From the NCBI GenBank assembly GCA_017527205.1, contig JAFXQK010000027.1:61727-125726 (forward strand): a DNA stretch of 64,000 bases. The letters run 5' to 3'. Below, in pieces: positions 16,663-25,300 of this stretch (its first letter is position 1; every line of letters starts with the position of its first letter). Below the pieces are notes generated by a model. That model saw nothing but the letters and a program-made list of their open reading frames with translations. It was not told the origin of the DNA and ran no database searches. The DNA is from Lachnospiraceae bacterium. GTDB taxonomy: Bacteria; Bacillota; Clostridia; Lachnospirales; Lachnospiraceae. Position numbers and translations under genes: made by a program.

Positions 16663-18002
16663 AGGCATATAAGCGACTGATTGTGATTTATACCGTTTTT
16701 ATGTTGGCAGTGCTCGCCGCCATTGTGATCTTTTGCCGCGGAAGGGAGCTGTCCCCGGATCATATTGCCTCTTATGACGCACAGGAGCTGAAAATCTATC
16801 GTCAGGTCTGGGATCAGGTAAGGCAGAGCTATGAGCAAAGCGTTTCAGAGGCACTGGTCTTCGGATGTGTGATATGGGGCGTGGTCTTGCTTGCTGGATA
16901 TCTCTTGCTGCTTCTTTTGTATTTTCTTCTCATCAAGCCCGCGCGGGAAATGGAGGGCTTTGCGGAAGAGATTGCGAAGGGGAATTTTGACGTACCGATC
17001 CCCATCTATAAAGAGAATCTGTTTGGGCGCTTTACGGAAAGCTTTGACCTGATGCGAGAGGAACTCAAGGCCTCGAAGCAGCGGGAGCGTGAGGCGGAGC
17101 AGGCGAAGCGCGAGATGGTGGCGGAGCTTAGTCATGACCTAAAGACGCCGGTTGCAACGATTCAGGCGACCTGTGAGGTCATGGATCTGAAGCTCACAAT
17201 GAAGCTGGAAAAGGCAGAGCGCGAGCTCTCGGCGCTATTGAAATCCGATGAGACATGTCAGGACACGGTTTGCGCAAGGCTTAGAGCGTTCAATGAGGAA
17301 AAAAGAATAGATCCGAAAGGTGAGGCAGGGCTATCCATAAAACTGTCAGAGGAAGCTTCTCAAATAAGCGAAAACGAGATTGCACAAGGACGGTCAGAGC
17401 GGCTTCGTCAGGTTGAGGAAAACATCCGCGAGATTCAAGAAAACCTTGAGAAGATCAGCTATATTACCAATAAGGCTGAGACGATTCATCAGCTGGTCGG
17501 CAATGTTTTTCGGGCAACGCTGGAGGACATGCAGGAGATCAGGGTGGAGCCGAAGGAATATGATTCCCGGCTGATCGAGGGGTATTTTAAGAGTCTAAAG
17601 GAATACGGCAACATTCTGTTTGAAAATCAGATTCCGGAATGTCTTGTCTACATGGACAAGCTCCGCATGGAGCAGGTTATCGACAATGTCGTAGGTAATT
17701 CCTATAAATATGCGGGAACGGACGTGCATGTCTCCTTCGAAGAGACGGAAAGCCAGCCAAATCAGGATGGAACCCGCAGCAGATTTATCAAGATTACGGT
17801 TCGCGATGAGGGCCCGGGCGTTCCGGAAGAGGAGCTGCCGCTTCTTACGCAAAAGTTTTATCGAGGAAAGAATACGCAGGAAAAGCAGGGTTATGGCCTT
17901 GGCCTTTACCTTGTGAACTGGTACATGGAAAAGCAGGGCGGCGGCATGGAATATCATAATGACCATGGCTTTGTCGTGGAACTGCTGGTCAAGAAGGTCT
18001 AG
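16659..18002 (+). CDS. Membrane sensor histidine kinase with insertion in the dimerisation domain
   Basis: A 447-residue kinase with two membrane helices (about 7-25 and 66-92) and a short 40-residue outer loop, so it may sense through the membrane or its partner transporter rather than bind ligand directly. A HAMP-like segment follows (about 95-145). His159 sits in ELSHDLKTPVATI. Between the two dimerisation helices there is an unusual insertion of about 80-90 hydrophilic residues (about 180-265). The ATPase domain is complete: N-box NVVGNSYKYAG, DEGPGV and GYGLGLYLV. It overlaps the regulator gene by four bases. Confidence 0.92.
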   Translation: MKAYKRLIVIYTVFMLAVLAAIVIFCRGRELSPDHIASYDAQELKIYRQVWDQVRQSYEQSVSEALVFGCVIWGVVLLAGYLLLLLLYFLLIKPAREMEGFAEEIAKGNFDVPIPIYKENLFGRFTESFDLMREELKASKQREREAEQAKREMVAELSHDLKTPVATIQATCEVMDLKLTMKLEKAERELSALLKSDETCQDTVCARLRAFNEEKRIDPKGEAGLSIKLSEEASQISENEIAQGRSERLRQVEENIREIQENLEKISYITNKAETIHQLVGNVFRATLEDMQEIRVEPKEYDSRLIEGYFKSLKEYGNILFENQIPECLVYMDKLRMEQVIDNVVGNSYKYAGTDVHVSFEETESQPNQDGTRSRFIKITVRDEGPGVPEEELPLLTQKFYRGKNTQEKQGYGLGLYLVNWYMEKQGGGMEYHNDHGFVVELLVKKV

Positions 18003-18036
18003 AAAGCGATAAGATATAGAGTGCCGAGGATAAAAT

Positions 18037-18075
18037 AAAAAGCAGGCAAAGGATTTCTCCTTGGCCTGCTTTTTC
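18037..18075. terminator. Bidirectional terminator between kinase and lipoprotein genes
   Basis: AAAAGCAGGC and GCCTGCTTTT pair, with further pairing of AAGGA/TCCTT inside. It is flanked by A and T runs, so it can work on both strands for the convergent genes. Confidence 0.8.
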
Positions 18076-18090
18076 CGTGGTACCATGAAA

Positions 18091-18684
18091 TTATTCCGTT
18101 ATGTTATCGATGCGCTCAAAGGTCGTTTCGCCAGTGATATAGTCTACGTCGCTGTTAGCGCTTCTCCAGCCAAGGCTGCCATCCTCTTCAAACCAGAACT
18201 CACCAGCGCCGTTCGTGTATTTTACGTCATCCGTATACTCATCCTCAGAGGTATAGGTGCGGATATAATACTTTGCATCCGTGTACTCCAAAAGCGTCGT
18301 GGAGTCATAATAGGTGGCATTGATTTCCCAGTTTGAGGATTCAAAGGCACTGCTGCTCCAGTGAACGTTGACCGTATAATTGTTGTTGCCGGTGGACGTG
18401 ATGTCGATGGTGCATCTTCCGGACAAAGGCTCCGTATAAGTGCCGGAAAAATCAGGTGCGATGACCTCCTCGCCTGCATCCTCCGAACTGCTGGAATCTT
18501 CAACGCTGGCTGCATCCTCCGAACTTTCCGTATTCTCTGCGCTGCTTGCATCGGTTGATGCTGCCTCAGAAGAGATGGACTCGCCTGTGATGGCGTTCTC
18601 GGTAGATTCCTTGGTCTCTCCGCCGCATGCCGTGAGAGACAGAACCATGCTGCCAATGAGTGCTGCTACTAATATTTTCTTCAT
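18091..18684 (-). CDS. Lipoprotein with Ser/Glu-rich linker and C-terminal beta domain
   Basis: A 197-residue secreted lipoprotein of unknown role. The signal peptide ends in the lipobox LTAC, followed by a low-complexity linker of Ser, Glu, Ala and Asp (about residues 22-75). A roughly 120-residue domain rich in predicted beta strands comes next (DFSGTYTEPLSGRCTIDI then alternating strands), resembling a small barrel or calycin-like fold. AGGAGG lies nine bases before the ATG. It is monocistronic with its own promoter, and a 14-base palindrome in the leader may be an operator. Confidence 0.8.
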   Translation of the reverse strand: MKKILVAALIGSMVLSLTACGGETKESTENAITGESISSEAASTDASSAENTESSEDAASVEDSSSSEDAGEEVIAPDFSGTYTEPLSGRCTIDITSTGNNNYTVNVHWSSSAFESSNWEINATYYDSTTLLEYTDAKYYIRTYTSEDEYTDDVKYTNGAGEFWFEEDGSLGWRSANSDVDYITGETTFERIDNITE

Positions 18685-18705
18685 TTCTTTTTTCCTCCTA
18701 ACATA

Positions 18706-18719
18706 GAACCAAATGGTTC
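18706..18719. promoter_or_regulatory. Palindrome in the leader of the lipoprotein gene
   Basis: GAACCAAATGGTTC is a perfect 6-bp dyad with a 2-base centre, lying between the promoter and ribosome binding site of the minus-strand lipoprotein gene. Candidate repressor operator. Confidence 0.4.
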
Positions 18720-18751
18720 AAATCTTTTTCTTGTAACTTGACACTTCCGAA

Positions 18752-18780
18752 AGTATACCCCTTCCTCGAAGCAAAAACAA
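18752..18780 (-). promoter_or_regulatory. Promoter of the lipoprotein gene
   Basis: On the minus strand, TTGTTT is followed by 17 bases and TATACT. Confidence 0.5.
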
Positions 18781-18858
18781 TAGTCTTATTGGACAAAATG
18801 CACTAATAAAGATATTGCTAATTGTAAGTAATGCACAAATTGTATTCTGCGATGCTTT

Positions 18859-18888
18859 GTCATAGCCGGCTAGTCCCTCACATACACT
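18859..18888 (+). promoter_or_regulatory. Sigma-E-like sporulation promoter of spoIIID
   Basis: GTCATAG, then a 15-base spacer, then CATACACT. The -10 element matches the mother-cell sigma-E form (CATACAnT), and the -35 resembles its GTCATATT-type element. B. subtilis spoIIID is transcribed by sigma-E, so the match is biologically consistent. Confidence 0.6.
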
Positions 18889-18915
18889 GTACAAACACTT
18901 TTTCTGAGGGTTGCG

Positions 18916-19167
18916 GTGAGGGATTATATTGAGGAGCGGGCCATTAGCATCGCGAATTACATCATCGAACACGGAACGACGGTGCGGCAGACGGCCAAAG
19001 ACTTTGGGGTGAGTAAAAGTACGGTGCACAAGGACGTCACGGAGCGTTTGGAGCATATCAAGCCGAAGCTTGCAAAGGAGGTCAGGAGGGTTTTGGACCT
19101 CAATAAGTCAGAAAGGCATATTCGCGGCGGCATGGCGACGAAAGAAAAATATTTGCATCAACATTAA
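18916..19167 (+). CDS. spoIIID: Sporulation transcriptional regulator SpoIIID
   Basis: An 83-residue mother-cell regulator that binds DNA with a helix-turn-helix and adjusts sigma-E and sigma-K gene expression. The sequence follows the SpoIIID pattern throughout: DYIEERAISIANYIIEHG, recognition helix FGVSKSTVHKDVTERL, and the C-terminal HIRGGMATKEKY basic segment. GTG at 18916 is the start, because the family always begins close to the DYI segment and GAGGG lies five bases upstream. The GTG lies in an 8-base arm (GTGAGGGA) complementary to TCCCTCAC at 18874-18881, so the leader could mask the start. Monocistronic. Confidence 0.95.
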   Translation: MRDYIEERAISIANYIIEHGTTVRQTAKDFGVSKSTVHKDVTERLEHIKPKLAKEVRRVLDLNKSERHIRGGMATKEKYLHQH

Positions 19168-19171
19168 GTGA

Positions 19172-19200
19172 AGGCGGGGAAGCAGTTCCCCGTCTTTTTT
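19172..19200 (+). terminator. spoIIID terminator
   Basis: CGGGGAA and TTCCCCG pair around a 4-base loop; TCTTTTTT follows. Confidence 0.85.
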
Positions 19201-19270
19201 CATTCGGGGATTGCGATAATGTTTAAGATGGAGTAAACTATCATTGGGAAATTATGGGAAGGGAGAGGCC

Positions 19271-20575
19271 ATGGCATCGGAACAAAAAAAACAAATGGAA
19301 GAATTGGCGATGCAGGTGATGCAGCTTTCGCGGGATGACCTGTTGATTCATTTGCGCTTTTTTGACCTTGCGCTGGCAAATTTGAAATTAGAGCAAAGGC
19401 AGATGCCGCAGAGCCCTGAGACCGACCAGCTCCCTTTTATGATGACAAATGGTGCGGCGCTCTTCTATGATCCCACGGGCGTCCTGAAGGCTTATATGGC
19501 AGATCCGCGGCTGGTTGCGAGGACGCTTCTTCATGTCTTGCTGCACTGCGTGTTTTTTCACGGCTTTCAGTATGAGAAGCTGGAGCCTGAAGCTTGGGAT
19601 CTTGCGGCGGACATTGCCGTGGAGAATGTCATACAGGACATGCAGCTTCCCGGCGTAGCGCTGGAGGAGGATCAGGACCGCGCACGGAAATTTCGCGTCC
19701 TGAAAGAGGACTGCGGCGCACTGACGGCAGAGAAGATCTATCGGTATTTTCGATTGAATCCTCCGACGCCTGCGGAGCGAGAGGAATGGAGGAAGCTTTG
19801 CAGGCGAGACAGTCACGAGCTTTGGAAGCCCGCGGAGGAGCTGCTCATCACGCAGGAGCAGTGGAAGAAGATCAGCGAGCGCGTGAAGGCGGATTTAAAG
19901 TCCTTTACGAAGGGGAAGGCAGGGGCCGAGACCATTGAAAAGAACCTGGAGGAAGCCACCAGGGATCATTATGACTATGCAGACATTTTAAGGCGATTTA
20001 CCGTGACGGGCGAGGACATGGCGGTCAATGATGATGAGTTTGATTATATTTATTATACCTACGGCTTGAACGTATACGGGAACATACCGCTCGTGGAACC
20101 CTTGGAATACAAGGAGCTACATAAGGTCAAGGAATTTGTGATCGCGATCGACACCTCAGCTTCCTGCCGCGGCAGTGTGGTAAGGGCGTTCCTGAACAAA
20201 ACATATTCGATCCTGAAGGGGACGGAGAATTTCTTTCACAAGATCAACGTACATATCATTCAGTGCGATCAAGAGGTGCAGAGCGACACGAAAATCACCT
20301 GTGACGATGACTTTGAGACCTTTATGAAGTATGGGAAGCTCAAGGGCTTTGGTGCGACGGATTTTCGCCCTGTGTTCTCGTACGTGGAACAGCTGCGGGA
20401 GCAGGGAGAATTCGAAAACTTAAAGGGTCTCATCTACTTTACGGACGGGTACGGAATCTATCCGGAGAAGAATCCCGGTTACGACGTGATTTTTGCCTTT
20501 TTGGAGGAGGACGAGCATCGGATGCCCGTGCCGCCCTGGGCACTCAAGGTCATTCTCGAGGAGGAGGGCTTATGA
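19271..20575 (+). CDS. VWA-like / DUF2201-type putative metallopeptidase
   Basis: A 434-residue protein of the VWA-like DUF2201 group, usually encoded next to a MoxR-type AAA ATPase. The N-terminal half has a His-rich helix (LLHVLLHCVFFHG, about 85-97) that corresponds to the predicted metal-binding helix of the family. A conserved Asp/Glu-rich helix follows (WDLAADIAVENVIQ). The C-terminal half is VWA-like with DTSAS (about 294-298) and TDGYGIYP. ATG at 19271 follows GGGAGAGG; the ATG 27 bases upstream lacks a site. Its stop overlaps the ATPase start by four bases, so the two act together, probably as a chaperone-like complex. The substrate is unknown. Confidence 0.82.
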   Translation: MASEQKKQMEELAMQVMQLSRDDLLIHLRFFDLALANLKLEQRQMPQSPETDQLPFMMTNGAALFYDPTGVLKAYMADPRLVARTLLHVLLHCVFFHGFQYEKLEPEAWDLAADIAVENVIQDMQLPGVALEEDQDRARKFRVLKEDCGALTAEKIYRYFRLNPPTPAEREEWRKLCRRDSHELWKPAEELLITQEQWKKISERVKADLKSFTKGKAGAETIEKNLEEATRDHYDYADILRRFTVTGEDMAVNDDEFDYIYYTYGLNVYGNIPLVEPLEYKELHKVKEFVIAIDTSASCRGSVVRAFLNKTYSILKGTENFFHKINVHIIQCDQEVQSDTKITCDDDFETFMKYGKLKGFGATDFRPVFSYVEQLREQGEFENLKGLIYFTDGYGIYPEKNPGYDVIFAFLEEDEHRMPVPPWALKVILEEEGL

Positions 20576-22212
20576 ACATTAAGCAGGCGAAGGATTATAT
20601 CAAGAATTCGGTAAGTTTATATCTGAAAAAGGATGAATTTGGGGATTATCGGGTGCCCGTGGTGCGACAGCGTCCCATTTTTCTTCTGGGTGCGCCTGGT
20701 ATCGGAAAGACGGCCATCATGGAGCAGATCGCGCAGGAGCTTGGAATTGCGCTGGTTGCTTACTCCATGACGCACCATACAAGGCAGTCCGCGCTGGGAC
20801 TTCCGTTCATCGAGAAGAAACATTACGGCGGCAAGGAATATCCTGTCTCGGAGTATACCATGAGTGAGATCATTGCTTCGATCTATGACACCATGGAGGA
20901 GAGCGGAATCAAGGAGGGAATCCTGTTCTTGGATGAGATCAACTGTGTCTCCGAGACGCTGGCGCCTTCGATGCTACAGTTTTTGCAGTATAAGGTTTTT
21001 GGGCGTCATGCGGTGCCGGAGGGCTGGGTGATCGTGACTGCGGGAAATCCACCGGAGTATAATAAGTCCGTGCGCGAGTTTGACGTCGTGACGATGGACC
21101 GATTAAAGGTATTGCCCGTGGAACCGGACTATCGGATCTGGAAGGAGTACGCAACGGAGCGCGGCGTACATGCGGCTGTTTTGAATTTCCTGGATCTGAA
21201 AAAGGAATGTTTTTATGTCATGGAGATGACGACGCAGGGGCGGAGCTATGTCACGGCTAGGGGCTGGGAGGATTTGTCGGAAATCCTAAAGCTCTACGAG
21301 GAAGAGGAGCTAAAGGTAGAGGAAAGCCTTGTCGAGCAGTACATTCGAAACCCGAAGGTGGTCAAGGAATTTACGGCCTATTATGATCTGTTTAATAAAT
21401 ATAAAAAGGATTATCGCGTCGAGGAGATCCTTGCGGGAACGCCTTCCGTTCAGGCGCTTGCGAGGGCCAAGGAGGCACCCTTTGATGAAAGGCTTTCGCT
21501 TCTTGGCATGCTTCTTGATAAGGTGCAGGCGGAGATGAAGGACGTCATGGAGCAGGCGGCGTATCTGTCAGAGCTCCGTGCACCATTAAAGGCTCTGCTT
21601 ACGAAGACACAGGATGGTAAGGCAGAAGGCGTGGATGAAAACACGATGGGAGCCGGAAACGAGTCTTCGGATGCGCTTGCAGGCGTGATCCATATGTTGG
21701 ATCAGATGATCGAGGGTCGCAGGAAGCTATTATACAATCTGCAGACGGCAGGATCCCTCTCCGACGAGGACAAGCGGAAGCATAAGCGTGTTTTGAGATT
21801 TTTGGAGGAGCGCAGAAAGGAACTGTTTCTTCGAGAATTCTCAGACCCCAAAGCATATGACGATTCAAGGCCTGACAGTCAGGAAAGCAGGGAACATGGG
21901 GAAGGCATTTCGCAGGACTGCAATGCCGCAGGCAATTGGATCAAGCAGAAATATAACGGCGAGGTTGCCCGCATGAAGCAGGAGACGCAGCGGACGGGCG
22001 AGCAGCTTCATGCCCTGTTTTCCTTCGCGGAGCAGGCGTTCCAAAATGGCAATGAGATGCTGATTTTGGTGACGGAGCTGACGGTCGGGAAATCCTCCTC
22101 CGCATTTATTGCGACTTTCGGAAGCGAAGATTATCGCAGACATAATGAAGAATTGATGCTCAGTGAAAGACAAAACGATTTGAAGGGAAAGATCGCGGAG
22201 CTGGGACTGTAA
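20572..22212 (+). CDS. MoxR-type AAA+ ATPase
   Basis: A 546-residue AAA+ ATPase with Walker A GAPGIGKT (about 43-50), Walker B GILFLDEIN (about 121-129) and a sensor-1 region (VIVTAGNPPEYN). The ATPase core spans about 35-270. The last 250 residues are helical and charged, with coiled-coil-like segments, and are longer than in a typical MoxR (about 330 residues). It pairs with the VWA/DUF2201 protein encoded upstream (ATGA overlap). Such pairs act as ATP-driven assembly or metal-insertion chaperones; the client is not shown here. Confidence 0.88.
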   Translation: MNIKQAKDYIKNSVSLYLKKDEFGDYRVPVVRQRPIFLLGAPGIGKTAIMEQIAQELGIALVAYSMTHHTRQSALGLPFIEKKHYGGKEYPVSEYTMSEIIASIYDTMEESGIKEGILFLDEINCVSETLAPSMLQFLQYKVFGRHAVPEGWVIVTAGNPPEYNKSVREFDVVTMDRLKVLPVEPDYRIWKEYATERGVHAAVLNFLDLKKECFYVMEMTTQGRSYVTARGWEDLSEILKLYEEEELKVEESLVEQYIRNPKVVKEFTAYYDLFNKYKKDYRVEEILAGTPSVQALARAKEAPFDERLSLLGMLLDKVQAEMKDVMEQAAYLSELRAPLKALLTKTQDGKAEGVDENTMGAGNESSDALAGVIHMLDQMIEGRRKLLYNLQTAGSLSDEDKRKHKRVLRFLEERRKELFLREFSDPKAYDDSRPDSQESREHGEGISQDCNAAGNWIKQKYNGEVARMKQETQRTGEQLHALFSFAEQAFQNGNEMLILVTELTVGKSSSAFIATFGSEDYRRHNEELMLSERQNDLKGKIAELGL

Positions 22213-22323
22213 GGGCGCAGGAATCAAGTTAGTGCATAGAAAGAGAGTCGTAATGCGCTCGGGATGCCTGAGATGATGAAGCACGATAGAAATGCAAAAT
22301 AGACGAGACGGCAGGAAAGAAAA

Positions 22324-25300
22324 ATGAATGAACTAATTTTGGAAATATCAGCATTGGCCATATCAATCTTTTGCTTGTGGGATTGCTTTGCCCACAGGCG
22401 AAAGCTTTATTGGCCAATGCCAAACACCTGGAAAGAAAAAATTCGGGATCAGCATTTTATTTACGTCATGCAGCTTGTAACACTGAGTGCGTCAGCCTTT
22501 TTCTCCATTCTGGAGGCGGGCGTAGAGCGATATGCTCCCGTGAAAAATGCCCTAATTCTCTTTACCCTGAGTGAAGGATATTTTTTGGCCCACGTTGTCA
22601 TGTCCTTCCTGTTTACGCTCTATATTCTCAATATGTCCGGAGCAAGCAAGGAGCATGGAAGGAAGTTTTTCCTGGCATTTTTCACCCCATTCTTTTTCTC
22701 GGAGTTTATGGTGATTATAAATCCCTTTACGAAAATGATCTTTTACGTGGATCAGAATGGTGCATACCGCAGGGGGGATTTTATCTGGCTGCTTTATGTC
22801 ATTGCCACGGTTTACATCGTGCTTGGCGTCATCTTCTTTCTCATGTACAAAAAGCGTTTGTCCGTTATGGATCGTAAGGCGGCGTTCATTCTGATTTCCA
22901 TTGCGATCCTGGGTATTTGCATTCAGGGAATTTGGTTCATTACGGTGGAATTATTCTTTGAATCAATCTGCTTTTTAGGCTTTATGATGCTGCTTGAGGA
23001 TCCGGCCCAGCAGCTTGGAAGCGGCAAAACGGGAAGGATCAGTCAGGGCTTTGTCGTCGTCATTTCCATGATTTTTATTGCTGTCATCGCGATCAATATT
23101 AACCTGATCTATCAGACCGGCTCGGAACAGACGGGCAGGATCGGAACCATTCAGCTCGATAACATTAAGGGGAACCTTCAGGAAACCATTTCGGGGGCGG
23201 AGGGAAATCTTCTGCGCTTTACCATGGGGATGGAGCAGTTCATCAATGAATCCAAGGACATGGAGGAAATTGAGACCTACATTCGTGACCAGAAATCATA
23301 CCTTTACGATCTGACGGGAGGCAATTGCTATAATGTCTATGCAGCTGCGCCTGATTGGACGATCATTCCGGATTTTGACATGCCGGAGCACTATCATGCC
23401 GTGGAGAGAGTCTGGTATCTCGGTGCCAAAAAGAATGCAGGAAGAATTTACATTTCGGAGCCTTATATCGATGCGGCAACGGGAAATCTTTGCTTTACTC
23501 TGTCGAATCTGCTCTCGGACGGAGACGTCGTAACGGCGATGGACTTTACGCTTTCGCGAGTGCAGGACAGTGTGGCGCAGATGAGTGAGGATGCAAGCCA
23601 AATTGCCATGATCGCAACGAAGGAGGGAACCATTGTCGGAAGCACGGATCTCGAGGCACAGGGCAAGAAGGTCAGCGAAGCCTACCCGGAATATGAGGAA
23701 GTTTTTGAGCGCGTAAAGGCATCCAATGAGCACAGGAGCTTTTCCATGAAGATCTCCGGAAAGAATTATATCGTTTTCAGCAACGAGACAAGCAATGAAT
23801 GGCAGCTGATCCTCGGCGTGGAGTCCGATGCATTTTATTCCGAGATTTATCATCAGATGGTCATGCTTGGCGCCATCGATCTTCTCATGGTTGCCGTGAT
23901 CGTAGTCTTCTATCTGGTGAGCGTCAACAACCAAAAGAAGGCGGAGAATGCGATGGTTGCAACGGAGGGCTTCATCTCCAATCTTTCGGAAAAGCTGAAA
24001 TCTCCCGTGAATGACATTGTGAGAATCAGTGACAGAACGCTTCGGGAGGAGCAAAACAGTCAGGATGCCCTAAGGGACATTCGGGAGTACGGGAAGCGGC
24101 TGCAGGAGACGATGGAGAATCTGTTTTCCTATTCAAGCATCCTAAAGAGCCGTGTGAAGGAGGAGTCCGAAAAGGGGAAAAAGCGTGGCAGGGAAGCATC
24201 GGCCTCGAGCAGATATATCCGAAACGGCATCATCGGCATTCTGGTGGCAGCACTTCTTACGGGACTGTTTTTATCCATCGGCACGGCTACAAAATGGGGC
24301 AACTCCCGAATCGGAAGGGAAGCGGACAAGTACCATGCGGAGCTGAATCGCTGGATTTTGCAGCAGCAGAGCATTCTCGGCATGTTTACGAACGTCATTA
24401 TCGCGGATCCCTCTGTGTTGGATGATTATGATCAGGCAGTGAAGTGGCTGAACGATATTGCACAGAATTATAATGAATTGTCGGTTTGCTATATGGCGAA
24501 CCCCTATAACACGGAACACTCTGTCATTATGAATAACGGCTGGGTTCCGGAACCCGATTATCACGTGGAGGAGAGGCAGTGGTACTTAGATACGGAGCGC
24601 TCTGGTGACGGATACAGTATTTCAGCGCCCTATTATGATTCCCAGACGGGTTTGTATTGTATTACCTTCTCACAGATTGTTTATTCAAAAGACGGCGAAT
24701 TTCTGGGCATTTTCGCAATCGACTGTTATATTGAAAAGCTGATTCAGGTGCTGGATGACAGCTATTCTGAGGATGGGTATGCATTCCTTGTGGATCAGGA
24801 CGGAACAATCCTAAATCACCCCTATAAGAATTACGAGATGGGTGATGGCTCCATTACGAACATTGAGGATACCGAATATGCGGAGGCCTATCACAATGGA
24901 AGTCTCTTTGGAATGCGGGATTATGATGGACGATATGTTTCCTGTCGTGCGCAGAGAAGCAGCATCTCAGGCTTTACTGTCATGGTGGTGCAAAACTGGT
25001 GGAGCGTTTATGGAACCGTCATGCTTGTGGCGCTTGTATTCCTGATCATGCTGGTTGCCTCCATCATCGCCGTGGCAGCCATGATCAGCCGCTTTATTCA
25101 GTGGCAGGAGGTTGCCAACAAGAAGCTTGTCGAGGCAGCTGAGGAGGCCGTTTCCGCAGGAAAGGCAAAGTCCAGATTTCTTGCACAGATGTCTCATGAA
25201 ATCAGGACGCCCATCAATGCCGTGCTTGGCATGAATGAGATGATTCTTCGTGAGTCGGAGGATGCGTCCATTCAGGAGTATGCAGGAAACATTCAGTCTG

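Noticed and set aside
12376..18002. Bce-type peptide detoxification module
   Set aside because: The permease is larger and has two outer domains, and the kinase has a 40-residue outer loop, not the roughly 25-residue intramembrane loop of BceS. Called only as ABC/two-component.
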